A stretch of 64,000 bases of DNA from the NCBI RefSeq assembly GCF_900142605.1, contig NZ_FRBL01000001.1, positions 620,001-684,000 on the forward strand. Direction: 5' to 3'. The stretch is from Chitinophaga jiangningensis (GTDB lineage: Bacteria > Bacteroidota > Bacteroidia > Chitinophagales > Chitinophagaceae). Positions 53,480 to 62,963 of this stretch are shown piece by piece; positions within the stretch are counted from its first letter, which is position 1; each line of letters opens with the position of its first letter. A model generated the notes under the pieces. It did not search any database. It was given only the letters and a program-made list of their open reading frames with translations, and was not told the DNA's origin. A program made the position numbers and the translations under genes.

Positions 53480-53926
53480 TTAGAAATCGTCGTCATCATC
53501 ATCAAAGCGATCGTTGAACAGATCCATGTCTTTGAATTCGTCATCAAAGCCCAGATCGTCGTCATCATCGCCTTTTTTGGTGCTAGGACGGCCACGTTTA
53601 CCTTTAGATTTAGGCATGTCGAATTCTTCGAAGTCAGGATCATAGTCCTCATCTTCGCCTTTCTCCCATGCGTCATCTGCATCATCCATGTCATCATCAT
53701 CGTCGTCATCATCCTCATCATCGTCAGACTTACGTTTAGATTTAGATGGAGATTTATCTGATTTTTTTGAAGAAGATTTAGAAGTAGTTTCCTCTTCATC
53801 CTCTTCATCCTCATCATCTTCATCCACCTCTTTCTTAGGCTTGGCCGCAGCTTTAGGAGCGTCTTTTGCAGTCTTAGGAGAAGTAGTTTTTTTAGTCTCT
53901 TTCTCTTTATCAGATTTTGATTTCAT
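53480..53926 (-). CDS. Charged low-complexity protein with AT-hook-like motif
   Basis: The 148-residue protein alternates basic and acidic blocks: a Lys/Ala/Pro-rich N-terminus (TSPKTAKDAPKAAAKPKK, residues 15-32), an acidic block (33-47), a basic block (48-67), a long Asp/Glu block (68-102), KGKRGRP (108-114, an AT-hook-like core), and an Asp-rich tail (119-148). It is likely disordered and cytosolic, and may bind DNA or basic proteins. It lies between purA and pabB on the same strand. Composition alone cannot give a function. Because it is a long, stop-free, in-register frame with a proper ATG between close neighbours, I take it as a real gene. Confidence 0.75.
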   Translation of the reverse strand: MKSKSDKEKETKKTTSPKTAKDAPKAAAKPKKEVDEDDEDEEDEEETTSKSSSKKSDKSPSKSKRKSDDDEDDDDDDDDMDDADDAWEKGEDEDYDPDFEEFDMPKSKGKRGRPSTKKGDDDDDLGFDDEFKDMDLFNDRFDDDDDDF

Positions 53927-54019
53927 AATAGGTTCACTTATTTCTTTGCCGTAAAGTTTTAATAGTTTTTTTTATTCGCCAAATTTTTTTTGCCGTTTTT
54001 TTTCCGTAATTTTTTGGTT

Positions 54020-55291
54020 CTACTTCTCCAGTATCTGGTCGCGTCCCGGCCCGTTGGAAACGTATTTCACAGGAACGCCAAGATATTTCTCTACGGAAGA
54101 TACGAAGCTTTTCATTTCGTTTGGTAACTCATTGAATTGCTTACAAGTAGCAGTTTTTTCTGTCCAGCCGGGGAACTTTTCGTATACCGGCGTAACGTCC
54201 AGACCGTTCAGTTGGAAAGGCAGTTGTTTGGTTTGTTGTCCGTTGATTTCGTAAGCGGTACATGCGTATACTTCATCAAACTCATCAAGTACGTCGGATT
54301 TGGTCATTACCAGTTGGGTAACACCACTCAACATGCAGGTATAGTTCAGTGCAACGAGGTCAATCCAGCCACAGCGGCGTGGGCGGCCTGTTACGGCACC
54401 AAATTCGTGACCAGCAGCGCGCAGTTGCTCCCCGGTGGCATCGTGCAGTTCAGTAGGGAAAGGACCACTACCTACGCGGGTGCAGTAAGCTTTGGTTACA
54501 CCAATTACTTCTTTGATCCACTGTGGTGCGATACCCAGCCCGTTACAAACGCCGGCAGAGATAGTGTTGGAGGAGGTTACAAACGGATACGTTCCGAAAT
54601 CCACATCCAGCATGCTACCCTGTGCACCTTCGGCCAGTACTTTTTTACCAGCTTTCAGTTTTTCGTTAATAAAATACTCACCGGCTACCACGTTCATGGT
54701 ACGCAGGAATTTCACTGCTTCGAAGAACTCAGCTTCCCATGCAGCAATATCATCACTAAATTCGCTAATATCGAAATGAGACAGCAACTCCAGGTGTTTC
54801 TGTTTCAGCTTGGCATAAAGGTTTTCAAAGTCAGCTGACATCACATCCCCTACGCGCAAACCATTACGGCCGGTTTTGTCCATATAAGCCGGGCCGATAC
54901 CTTTTAAGGTAGAACCGATTTTATCATTTCCCTTGGCGATTTCAGAAGCCTTATCCAGCGCTCTGTGCGTAGGAACAATGATATGGGTCTTTTCTGCAAT
55001 GAAAAGATTTTTTGTCAGGTCGATGCCTAATGCGGAAATATCCTGGCTTTCTTTCTGGAACGCTACCGGGTCCAGCACCACACCATTACCGATAAGGTTA
55101 ATTGTGCTATCGTGGAATACACCGGATGGAATGGTGCGTAAAACTACTTTCTGTCCATTCACATACAATGTGTGTCCTGCGTTCGGACCGCCCTGGAAGC
55201 GGGCAATCACGTCGTATTTACCGGCAAAATAGTCCACAATTTTACCTTTACCTTCGTCGCCCCATTGCAGGCCTAACAAAACGTCTACCAT
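54020..55291 (-). CDS. purA: Adenylosuccinate synthetase
   Basis: PurA joins IMP and aspartate, using GTP, in the first step from IMP to AMP. The GTP loop GLQWGDEGKGK is at residues 7-17, with the conserved FQGGPNAGHT (about residues 33-42) and GPAYMDKTGR (about residue 129). GRPRRCGWIDL follows near residue 301. The 423-residue length is standard. A perfect promoter at 55337-55367 gives a leader of about 40 bases. The charged protein gene and pabB follow on the same strand and may be co-transcribed. Confidence 0.98.
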   Translation of the reverse strand: MVDVLLGLQWGDEGKGKIVDYFAGKYDVIARFQGGPNAGHTLYVNGQKVVLRTIPSGVFHDSTINLIGNGVVLDPVAFQKESQDISALGIDLTKNLFIAEKTHIIVPTHRALDKASEIAKGNDKIGSTLKGIGPAYMDKTGRNGLRVGDVMSADFENLYAKLKQKHLELLSHFDISEFSDDIAAWEAEFFEAVKFLRTMNVVAGEYFINEKLKAGKKVLAEGAQGSMLDVDFGTYPFVTSSNTISAGVCNGLGIAPQWIKEVIGVTKAYCTRVGSGPFPTELHDATGEQLRAAGHEFGAVTGRPRRCGWIDLVALNYTCMLSGVTQLVMTKSDVLDEFDEVYACTAYEINGQQTKQLPFQLNGLDVTPVYEKFPGWTEKTATCKQFNELPNEMKSFVSSVEKYLGVPVKYVSNGPGRDQILEK

Positions 55292-55336
55292 AATGATTTA
55301 ATTATTTATCGGAGGTTGTTGCTTTAAAAGAAGTCG

Positions 55337-55367
55337 CAAAATTAAAGCGATTTATAACAATTACAAA
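55337..55367 (-). promoter_or_regulatory. Consensus promoter of purA
   Basis: On the minus strand TTTG (55364-55367), exactly 19 bp, TAATTTTG (55337-55344). This matches the Bacteroidota consensus in full. Confidence 0.85.
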
Positions 55368-55430
55368 CTCTGGAAATTACTTTCTGTATTTGGGGACCAC
55401 ATTCGGCGGTGCATTCAAACGGCGGTTTTA

Positions 55431-55505
55431 CCCTGCCGGGGCCTGCACCTGCGGCGCAGGTCCCGGCAGGGAGAGATCAGGCGCCGCCGGCGCCTGATCT
55501 CTCCC
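55431..55505. repeat. GC-rich hairpin pair between purA and the rsh gene
   Basis: The left hairpin (55431-55471) has 10-bp outer arms (CCCTGCCGGG/CCCGGCAGGG) and an inner ACCTGC-GGC-GCAGGT stem. The right one (55469-55505) is a 17-bp perfect stem with a GCC triloop. On the minus strand no T-run follows, so it is not a typical terminator for the upstream gene. Confidence 0.75.
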
Positions 55506-55524
55506 TAAAAAAATAAAGGTACTG

Positions 55525-57777
55525 TTAAGACTCTTCCAGACGCTGCACAGATTGAATCCCATCCAGGCTTTTAAGCTTTTCTACGAGTTCGTCCAGTTCG
55601 TCCTTGTCATGGACATACACTTTGATCAAACCCTCGAAAAGGCCCTCTTTTGACTCAATACTGAGTGCCGAGATATTTACTTTCAGTTCTCCAGAAATAA
55701 TATTCGTGATTTTGTGGATAACTCCCACATCGTCCATTCCGATGATGCGTAAACCAGTCAGGAAGGAGATTTCGCGGTTCTTTACCCACTTTGTTTTTAC
55801 CACCCGGTGTCCGTAGTTCGCCAGCAACTGCGCGGCATTCGGGCAATTGGTACGGTGGATCTTCAGTCCCTCACTGGCAGTGATAAAGCCAAATACATCA
55901 TCGCCGGGAATCGGGCGGCAACAGTTAGCCAGCTTATAGGCAATCCTGTCGGAGCTTTCCCCGAAAATGATCAGCTCTGCATCTTTCTTGCTCGGGATCT
56001 GGTGCTTCACAGCTTCTTCCGACACGTGCTCCGGCTGTTTTACCGGTGCAGGCTTTGGCGGCTCCAGCTTATCACCCAACAGGGTGAATTCCTTCAGTTC
56101 ACGCAGATCAATATTTTTTACTGCGATCTGGTAATACAGGTCCAGCGGGCTGGACTGTTTATAGAACTGCACCAGCTCATTGATATTATGCTGGCTGGGA
56201 TTGATTCTCATGTGGTCCAGCTTACGCTCCAGCGTAGCTTTACCATCCATGGCAATCTTCCTTTTCTCTTCCTTCAGCGCATCTTTGATCTTGGATTTAG
56301 CTTTGGCAGTGAGCACAAAGTTAAGCCAGTCTTCTGAAGGCTTCTGTTTATTGGAGGTAATGATCTCTACCTGGTCACCGCTGCGCAGCTTATGGCTGAG
56401 CGGTACCAGTTTATAATTCACTTTGGCGCCTATACATTTGTTACCCACCGCACTATGGATGGAATAAGCAAAATCCAGCGAGGTAGAGCCTACCGGCAGA
56501 ATCTTCAGATCACCTTTCGGTGTATACACGTAAATCTCTTCGGTAAACAGGTTGCTTTTGAAGTCGGCCAGGAAATCCAGTGTATTAGAATCCGGATTAC
56601 TGAGGATTTCCCTGATTTGCATAAACCACTGGTCAAACTTCGATTCCTGCTGCACGGAAGAAGAGCTTCCTTCCTTGTAGCGCCAGTGTGCGGCTACCCC
56701 TTTTTCGGCGTAATCATTCATACGTTTGGAACGAATCTGTACTTCCACCCATTTCCCGTTGGGGCCCATCACCGTTACGTGCAGTGCCTCGTAACCGTTG
56801 GATTTAGGGTTGCTGAGCCAGTCGCGGGTACGCTCAGGGCTCGGATGGTAAAAGTCGGTTATGATGGAATACACTTTCCAGCAATCGGCTTTTTCCTTAT
56901 CCGGCGCGGAATCCAGGATAATACGGATGGCAAAGAGGTCATATACTTCCTCGAAGGACACCCCTTTGGTCTTGATTTTATTATGGATGGAATGTATGGA
57001 TTTCGGGCGGCCATAGATTTCGAACTGAAAGCCTTCCTCCTGCAATACTTCCTTGATAGGCTTGATAAATTCGTTGATATAGCGGGTACGCTCACGCTTT
57101 GTTTCTTTGAGTTTGCGGGCAATATCCTTATAGGTTTGCTGCTCGGTATACTTCATCGCCAGGTCTTCCATTTCGGACTTGATGTTGTACAAGCCGAGGC
57201 GGTGGGCCAGCGGAGAATAGATAAATACCGTTTCAGAAGCTATTTTCAATTGCTTTTCCCGGCTCATGCTGTCGAGCGTACGCATGTTGTGCAGCCTGTC
57301 GGCCAGTTTGATCAGGATTACCCTGGGATCATCTGCCAGCGTGAGGAGAATTTTCTTGAAGTTCTCTGCCTGTGCGGTGCTGGTGCTGGAGTCGATAACC
57401 GTACTGATTTTCGTAAGGCCGTCAACGATATGTGAGATTTCGTTACCAAATTCCCGGGTAATATCCTCCAGGGTTACTTCGGTATCTTCCACGGTATCAT
57501 GTAAAAGTGCACAGATAGCGGAACGGACACCCAGTCCGATTTCTTCCACGCATATCTGAGCTACTGCAAGCGGATGCAGGATATACGGCTCACCGGATTT
57601 GCGCCGCATTTCCTTGTGAGCATCTGCTGCCATTTCAAAAGCAGTACGTACCAATTCGCGGTCGCCCTTTTTCAGGCGCGGTTTCAGCGCCCTGAGCAAA
57701 GCCCGGTAATGTCGTACAATCTCTTTCTTTTCCTGCTCTTCGTCTAAATTATATTTTTGAACTACCACTGTTTCCAT
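55525..57777 (-). CDS. RelA/SpoT-family bifunctional (p)ppGpp synthetase/hydrolase
   Basis: The enzyme makes and degrades (p)ppGpp in the stringent response. The 750-residue protein has the HD hydrolase domain with H93-D94 in LLHDTVEDT, the synthetase domain (GRPKSIHSIHNK near residue 258, YEALHVTVMG near residue 330), a TGS domain (VYTPKGDLKILPVGSTSLDF, about residues 415-434) and a C-terminal ACT domain. Because the HD site is intact it should be bifunctional rather than RelA-like. It follows an orphan response-regulator gene by 69 bases on the same strand. Confidence 0.95.
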   Translation of the reverse strand: METVVVQKYNLDEEQEKKEIVRHYRALLRALKPRLKKGDRELVRTAFEMAADAHKEMRRKSGEPYILHPLAVAQICVEEIGLGVRSAICALLHDTVEDTEVTLEDITREFGNEISHIVDGLTKISTVIDSSTSTAQAENFKKILLTLADDPRVILIKLADRLHNMRTLDSMSREKQLKIASETVFIYSPLAHRLGLYNIKSEMEDLAMKYTEQQTYKDIARKLKETKRERTRYINEFIKPIKEVLQEEGFQFEIYGRPKSIHSIHNKIKTKGVSFEEVYDLFAIRIILDSAPDKEKADCWKVYSIITDFYHPSPERTRDWLSNPKSNGYEALHVTVMGPNGKWVEVQIRSKRMNDYAEKGVAAHWRYKEGSSSSVQQESKFDQWFMQIREILSNPDSNTLDFLADFKSNLFTEEIYVYTPKGDLKILPVGSTSLDFAYSIHSAVGNKCIGAKVNYKLVPLSHKLRSGDQVEIITSNKQKPSEDWLNFVLTAKAKSKIKDALKEEKRKIAMDGKATLERKLDHMRINPSQHNINELVQFYKQSSPLDLYYQIAVKNIDLRELKEFTLLGDKLEPPKPAPVKQPEHVSEEAVKHQIPSKKDAELIIFGESSDRIAYKLANCCRPIPGDDVFGFITASEGLKIHRTNCPNAAQLLANYGHRVVKTKWVKNREISFLTGLRIIGMDDVGVIHKITNIISGELKVNISALSIESKEGLFEGLIKVYVHDKDELDELVEKLKSLDGIQSVQRLEES

Positions 57778-57846
57778 TGCCTTAAAGTTACGATTAAATC
57801 TAATCTGAAAGAAACCTGGCTATGGAATTGGGTCATATTGAACGCC

Positions 57847-58605
57847 TTAGAGCCTGATGGGGTTTTCCAGGGGCACCGCAATCCTTTCAATTAACTTCCC
57901 CTCTGGCACTTTCAGCCGCAGGCCGGCATTATGATATGTTTCCAGCTCTATATCCTGCAGGTATTCCCGGATAAGACGCCTTACCTTGGTAACATACACA
58001 TCCATGCTGCGACTGTTCTGCAAATCGTCTTTCCCCCAAACGCGGATCAGGAGTTCATCCCGGCGGATGATAATGTTAGGGCGACTAAAAAAATACCGCA
58101 ACACCTTGGATTCCAGGGGCGATAACTTTCCTGCCACATCTTTGGTGCGGTTGTCAAATACTTTCAGCTTGCGGTAATGAAAAGTATAGTTATCCACAGA
58201 GTGGGCCAGCAGCAGATCCGAGCGTATTGGCCTGGAATATTTTAAAAACACCAGGATCTTCCGCATTAACTCCATGATATTGAATGGCTTGGTGAGATAG
58301 GTATCTCCGCCGATCTCAAACGACTCGATACGGTCGTTATCTTCCGTCCTTTCGGCAGAAAAGAAAATAATACACACCAACGTGCTCTTCTCCCGGATGC
58401 TCCGGGCCAGTTCAAAGCCATTCATGCCCGGCAGCACGATGTCCAGCAGGCAAACGTCAAACTTCGAACGCTGGTACACCTGCCAGGCTTTGGCACCGTC
58501 CAGACAATGTTCCACCCGGAATCCGGCTTCTTCCAGCCGGCGCTTTACTATACCACCGAAGACTTTATCGTCTTCTACCAACAAAATACGAGGGTTCTTA
58601 TTCAT
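57847..58605 (-). CDS. OmpR/PhoB-type response regulator, orphan
   Basis: The 252-residue protein has a receiver domain with acidic pocket EDD (11-13), phosphoacceptor D55 in LLDIVLPG, S83 and K106 in LTKPF. A winged-helix DNA-binding domain follows (about residues 140-235), with LSPLESKVLRYFFSRPN and SMDVYVTKVRRL (recognition helix region). No histidine kinase gene is adjacent, so its signal is unknown. The general type resembles RprY of Bacteroides. It precedes the (p)ppGpp gene in the same direction, and they may share a transcript. Confidence 0.92.
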   Translation of the reverse strand: MNKNPRILLVEDDKVFGGIVKRRLEEAGFRVEHCLDGAKAWQVYQRSKFDVCLLDIVLPGMNGFELARSIREKSTLVCIIFFSAERTEDNDRIESFEIGGDTYLTKPFNIMELMRKILVFLKYSRPIRSDLLLAHSVDNYTFHYRKLKVFDNRTKDVAGKLSPLESKVLRYFFSRPNIIIRRDELLIRVWGKDDLQNSRSMDVYVTKVRRLIREYLQDIELETYHNAGLRLKVPEGKLIERIAVPLENPIRL

Positions 58606-58906
58606 GATTAAATGTGGGGGTTCTATTCACATTACTATCCTTGTAAATACCGAGTCCTGTATTGAGTCCAGATATGGTTATTTTACTAAAACTCTCTGCC
58701 AATGCAATTTTTATAAAATTCCAGTCACTTGCGGTTAATCAATCGTTAATCCTGAAAACAAATATTTCTGCTGCTACGGTTGAATCAGATTTTTCTGAGG
58801 GCCTATACGGGGCTTCCTTTACTATACCTACGTATAAAAACTAAAAAAGGACTGACAAATAGCCTGTCAGTCCTTTTATATTTATTAACACTAATTCACA
58901 TTATAA
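58606..58906. other. 301-bp intergenic region
   Basis: The gap between the regulator gene start and the fucosidase gene end contains the fucosidase operon terminator at 58845-58877. A small open frame (58662-58844, plus strand) has no coding character. I could not find a consensus promoter for the regulator. Confidence 0.6.
58845..58877 (-). terminator. Terminator of the GH2-GH29 operon
   Basis: AAAAGGACTGACA pairs with TGTCAGTCCTTTT (13 bp) around AATAGCC, with T-runs on both strands. It lies 30 bases after the fucosidase stop. Confidence 0.9.
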
Positions 58907-60343
58907 TCACACTTTTTCCACAGCACTGATTTTGATGGCCACAGCGTGCTTAAATCCTTTACCCTGCATGGCAGACGGGATGTTAATAACGGTACTGCCA
59001 TTTACAGTTTTCCACACCAAAGATTTAGCACCACCGAGGATTTCCACACGTGCTTTCTTAGCTGGGGTCAGCCCTTTGAAAGTGATGGTTGCCGGCAACT
59101 TTTCCTGATCATCCAATAAGTATATGGCATATACGCTACCGTCTTTCTTAGTGGTGAAACAAACCTTACCATCTTTATAAGGCGCTACTGCCCTGGTGGC
59201 ATAAATGGCGTCACCGTTCACATGCATCCACTCACCAATACCTTTCATGGTGGTATAAGCAGCATCATGCAGTTCCCCATCCGGACCAGGCCCCACATTC
59301 AGGAGGTAGTTACCACCCTTTGCCACGATGTCTACCAGATTATGAATCAAAGTATTGACAGATTTATACTGATCATTCGGCACATACGACCAGGAACCAC
59401 CCATCGTCATACAGGTTTCCCAGGGATAGCTCAGCGGCTTGTCAGGGATCTGCTGCTCCGGTGTGCGGTAGTTTTCATATTGACTATGCACACTACGGTC
59501 TACCACGATCAGGCCTGGCTGATGACTGCGCGCCATAGCGGCAATCTTCGGCATATCTATATCCTGGTCCTGCGCTTTGGTAGTACCCCAGGTCCTGGAT
59601 TCTGCTGTCTGGTATTTTTCCGGACGTACCCAACCCCCATCCAGCCAAAGGATTTCGAGCTTACCGTAACCGGTCATCAGCTCTTCAATCTGGTTGTAGG
59701 TAAATTGTTTGAATTTATTCCAGCGCTCAGGATACTTGCTGATATCATAACTTGGGTTCCTGTCCTTAGGCGGGAAATAACTCCACCAGTAATACTCGGT
59801 ATTCCAATCCGGCTTGGAGAAATAAGCACCAGTATGTACGCCCTCTTTACGGAAGGCTTCAAAAATTTCTTTTGCAACGTTTGCACGCGGATTTTTGCTG
59901 AAAGCAACATCTGGTGCAGTAATGCGGTAATCCGTTTGTTTGGTGTCAAACATACAGTATCCATCATGATGCTTGGTAGTAAATACCATGTACTTCATAC
60001 CTGCATCAGCAGCGGCTTTAGCCCAGTGCTCCGGGTTAAACTTCACTGGATTAAAGGATTTACCCAGTGCTTCATATTTTTTCAGATAGTCGTAATACGG
60101 TATTCCGTAAGGTTTACGCTGAGTGAAACCTTCATCTTCCGGACAAAGACTCCAGGATTCCACCACACCCCATTGTGAATAAGGGCCCCAGTGAATAATC
60201 ATCCCGAACTTCCAGTCCTGCCACTCATCCAGTTTCTGTTGTACTGCCTTGTCAGGTTCCGGGATGTAAGGATGTTCCTCATGCTGCGCTACAGCATTCA
60301 TCCCTATCAACGCCAGTCCTGCCGCCATTAAAAGTTTACGCAT
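58907..60343 (-). CDS. Secreted GH29 alpha-L-fucosidase
   Basis: GH29 enzymes release alpha-linked fucose with retention. The 478-residue protein has a signal peptide ending NAVAQ, the barrel landmarks FGMIIHWGPYSQWGVVESW (about residues 46-64) and MVFTTKHHDGYCMFDT (about residues 119-134), and the nucleophile D235 in LEILWLDGGW. A small C-terminal beta domain follows. The acid/base residue varies in this family and cannot be fixed by eye. The stop of the upstream beta-mannosidase is 2 bases away, so the two are certainly co-transcribed and should be used together on fucosylated, mannose-containing glycans. Confidence 0.94.
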   Translation of the reverse strand: MRKLLMAAGLALIGMNAVAQHEEHPYIPEPDKAVQQKLDEWQDWKFGMIIHWGPYSQWGVVESWSLCPEDEGFTQRKPYGIPYYDYLKKYEALGKSFNPVKFNPEHWAKAAADAGMKYMVFTTKHHDGYCMFDTKQTDYRITAPDVAFSKNPRANVAKEIFEAFRKEGVHTGAYFSKPDWNTEYYWWSYFPPKDRNPSYDISKYPERWNKFKQFTYNQIEELMTGYGKLEILWLDGGWVRPEKYQTAESRTWGTTKAQDQDIDMPKIAAMARSHQPGLIVVDRSVHSQYENYRTPEQQIPDKPLSYPWETCMTMGGSWSYVPNDQYKSVNTLIHNLVDIVAKGGNYLLNVGPGPDGELHDAAYTTMKGIGEWMHVNGDAIYATRAVAPYKDGKVCFTTKKDGSVYAIYLLDDQEKLPATITFKGLTPAKKARVEILGGAKSLVWKTVNGSTVINIPSAMQGKGFKHAVAIKISAVEKV

Positions 60344-60345
60344 AG

Positions 60346-62937
60346 TTATTTTTTATAAGTGTCAACCAACGAAGTTATTTTCAGCTGTTGTTGTATCTCT
60401 GCTGCGGTGCGACCGGTTTGCAGATGTATGGTTCTTTGTGTGCCAGGTAGCAGGTCGATGAAGTTATCTTCAAAATGTTCGCCTTCCTTTTCTGCAGTGA
60501 GTTCCAGGTAAATATTTCTCGCAAGCTGTTTTGTTGTAATGGTTACATCCACGCCCTTGCCGGCAGCTTTGCAGGCAAATGTGATATCGGGCTGTTGCAA
60601 CGCTATTTCTTTCGCTACCGCAAAGTAATATAGATTAGGATTCAGAACCTTATTCTGATTTACCAATTCAGTATAGAATATTACCTCATTGCGCTTTCTT
60701 CCTTGCAATAAATCGTTGATTGCTATTGTATTTACCAGGGTACTGGTTCCATCCTGCAGTTTGCGTGCGGGTATTTTTTTCCGGGAGATGATATTGCCTT
60801 GCAGGTCAGCGAGTGTCAGATTTATCCCTATATTCCAGGCTGTTTTATCGGCTTTTTCATCGGTGATCACATAAGTCTTCAACTGCCCATCTTCCTCCAC
60901 TGATGACGGGATCACCGGCTCGAACGCGCGCTTGGCGTAGTATTGCAGCGCTTTCCATCTCCCATAAAAATCCCTTCCTGACCAGGATGGACCGGGCCAG
61001 CAATCATTTAACTGCCAGTACAAAGTACCCATGCAATAAGGCATATTCCTGCGATGCGCTTCTATGGCCACTTTCATACCCTCTGCCTGTAATACCTGAC
61101 TCAGATATACAAATGCAGGAAAATCTACCGGCGTATTATAGTAGTGATCCATGTATGTTTTAATCGCCGTATTCCCTTTAGCAGGGCTCTTTTGGTGCGA
61201 TTGCATCACATTGGAGAAAATATGATAATCATCTTTGGTAGCAAAGCTATCAATGGTTTGCATGGCCGGGAATGACTGGAAACCATATTCACTCATGAAG
61301 CGCGGAATATGTGTATTAAATGCTTCAAACCATTCCATCCCGTGCCAGATGCCCCAGTAGTGGTTATCTCCCTTCGTAAAATCTTCCTTCTTTCCCCAGT
61401 TACTGATGGGGGAAGAATGGAAATAAAACCTGCCCGGATCATTTTCCTTTACTGCTGTCGGTAATATCTCCTTAAACAATTTATCATATGCACGCTGCAT
61501 GCTTTCATACTGCAAATTCGTATAGGCGTAACCGTTTTGCCAGCCCCAGTTTTTAATAGCCACAGCAATTTCATTATTGCCGCACCACAACGCCAGTGAT
61601 GGATGATCTTTCAGTCGGTTGATGTTATAAATTGCCTCCTGACGTGCATTTTCGAGGAATGATCTATCACCGGGATATAACGTACACGCATACATGAAAT
61701 CCTGCCATACTAAAATTCCTTTCTCATCTGCGAGATCGTAGAAGTCATCATTTTCATAGATGCCACCGCCCCAAACACGCACCATATTAAAATGGCTTTC
61801 CTGCATATCATCGAACAGCTTTTTATATTTTCCTTTCGTTACACGCGGAAGAAAATTATCCTGCGGAATATAGTTGGAACCTTTCATGAAAACCGCGCGG
61901 CCATTGACTTTCACAAAGAAAGACTCGCCTTGCGCATCCGGTTTATTTTCCACTTCGATAGTGCGAATACCGATTTTCTTTTTGAAATTATCCACCGCAG
62001 TTTTCTTCTCAGTGGTCAGGTAGGCTGTCGCGTTATACAAGTGCTGCCCACCCATACCATTTGGCCACCAGAGCAATGGTGACGCCACATCAAAGCTGGC
62101 TTCACAGGTAGTATCCCCTGCGTTCAATATCAGCTCCTTACTCACCCGCTTAGTGAGTACCTCGCGATGTTGAATATCCAGCGAAGGCGTCAGGAAATAT
62201 TTCCCCGGAGTGGTAACGGAAAGCTGCGTTTTCATGGTCACATGCGCTTTATTCCCATCCAGGGTAGTGATATAGTTTACATTGCGGATAACAGCGCCGC
62301 TCCACGCACGTAATATCACCGGCCGCCACACACCGCTGGTCACCAGCCGTGGTCCCCAATCCCATCCATAATGATACGGTGCTTTACGAGCGTATACACT
62401 CAAAGGAATATCGCTGGCATCGTTGCCGGCAGGGTAAATTACGCTGTCGCGCAGAAAACGGGGCATATCATGTTTGATCGGACTTTCGAACTTAATCAGC
62501 AGTGTATTTTTCCCCACTTTCAGGTGCTTCTTCACATCTGCTGACCAGGAACGAAACATGTTATTGGTCACCAATACATCTTTGTTATTTACGGAAACTT
62601 CCGCATAGGTATCCAGGCCCAGAAATTCCAGCTCTACTACATCCTGCTTCAGCTGTGCTGCCGACACCTCGAAAGTACATTTGTACCACCAGTCTTTTTT
62701 ATCCACCCATTGCACGGCTTTTTCATTCATGCCTTTGAATGGGTCGGGGATAAGATGATGTGCCAACAGGTCAGTATGCACAGTACCCGGCACGGTGGCG
62801 CTGCGCCAGATCCGTTCATCCGGGCGACCAAATTCCCATCCACTCTTCAGCGTATCTACCTGTGAGTAAATCGATTTAGTAAAAAAGGATAAAAAAAAGA
62901 TCACCAGCAAAAAGCGACCCATCAGCTTTAATTTCAT
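60346..62937 (-). CDS. Secreted GH2 beta-mannosidase
   Basis: The 863-residue enzyme has an N-terminal hydrophobic signal (LVIFFLSFFTKSIYSQ), a GH2 sugar-binding domain (about residues 30-190, with APYHYGWDWGPRLVTSGVWR near residue 187), an immunoglobulin-like domain and the catalytic barrel. The acid/base E456 lies in CGNNEIA and the nucleophile E550 in SEYGFQS, both typical of beta-mannosidases, which remove the core beta-mannose of N-glycans or mannan oligosaccharides. It is the first gene of a two-gene operon with the fucosidase. A -7 element TATTTTTG lies at 62964-62971, without a clear -33. Confidence 0.93.
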   Translation of the reverse strand: MKLKLMGRFLLVIFFLSFFTKSIYSQVDTLKSGWEFGRPDERIWRSATVPGTVHTDLLAHHLIPDPFKGMNEKAVQWVDKKDWWYKCTFEVSAAQLKQDVVELEFLGLDTYAEVSVNNKDVLVTNNMFRSWSADVKKHLKVGKNTLLIKFESPIKHDMPRFLRDSVIYPAGNDASDIPLSVYARKAPYHYGWDWGPRLVTSGVWRPVILRAWSGAVIRNVNYITTLDGNKAHVTMKTQLSVTTPGKYFLTPSLDIQHREVLTKRVSKELILNAGDTTCEASFDVASPLLWWPNGMGGQHLYNATAYLTTEKKTAVDNFKKKIGIRTIEVENKPDAQGESFFVKVNGRAVFMKGSNYIPQDNFLPRVTKGKYKKLFDDMQESHFNMVRVWGGGIYENDDFYDLADEKGILVWQDFMYACTLYPGDRSFLENARQEAIYNINRLKDHPSLALWCGNNEIAVAIKNWGWQNGYAYTNLQYESMQRAYDKLFKEILPTAVKENDPGRFYFHSSPISNWGKKEDFTKGDNHYWGIWHGMEWFEAFNTHIPRFMSEYGFQSFPAMQTIDSFATKDDYHIFSNVMQSHQKSPAKGNTAIKTYMDHYYNTPVDFPAFVYLSQVLQAEGMKVAIEAHRRNMPYCMGTLYWQLNDCWPGPSWSGRDFYGRWKALQYYAKRAFEPVIPSSVEEDGQLKTYVITDEKADKTAWNIGINLTLADLQGNIISRKKIPARKLQDGTSTLVNTIAINDLLQGRKRNEVIFYTELVNQNKVLNPNLYYFAVAKEIALQQPDITFACKAAGKGVDVTITTKQLARNIYLELTAEKEGEHFEDNFIDLLPGTQRTIHLQTGRTAAEIQQQLKITSLVDTYKK

Positions 62938-62963
62938 AACCAGATGATGATTTGAGTAGGCAT

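Noticed and set aside
53688..53954. Plus-strand poly-Ser ORF opposite the charged protein gene
   Set aside because: It is the complement of Asp/Glu codons (GAT/GAC read as ATC/GTC/TCA-type), a typical antisense shadow.
58662..58844. 60-codon ORF before the fucosidase terminator
   Set aside because: It has no recognisable pattern or start signal and runs into the terminator stem region.
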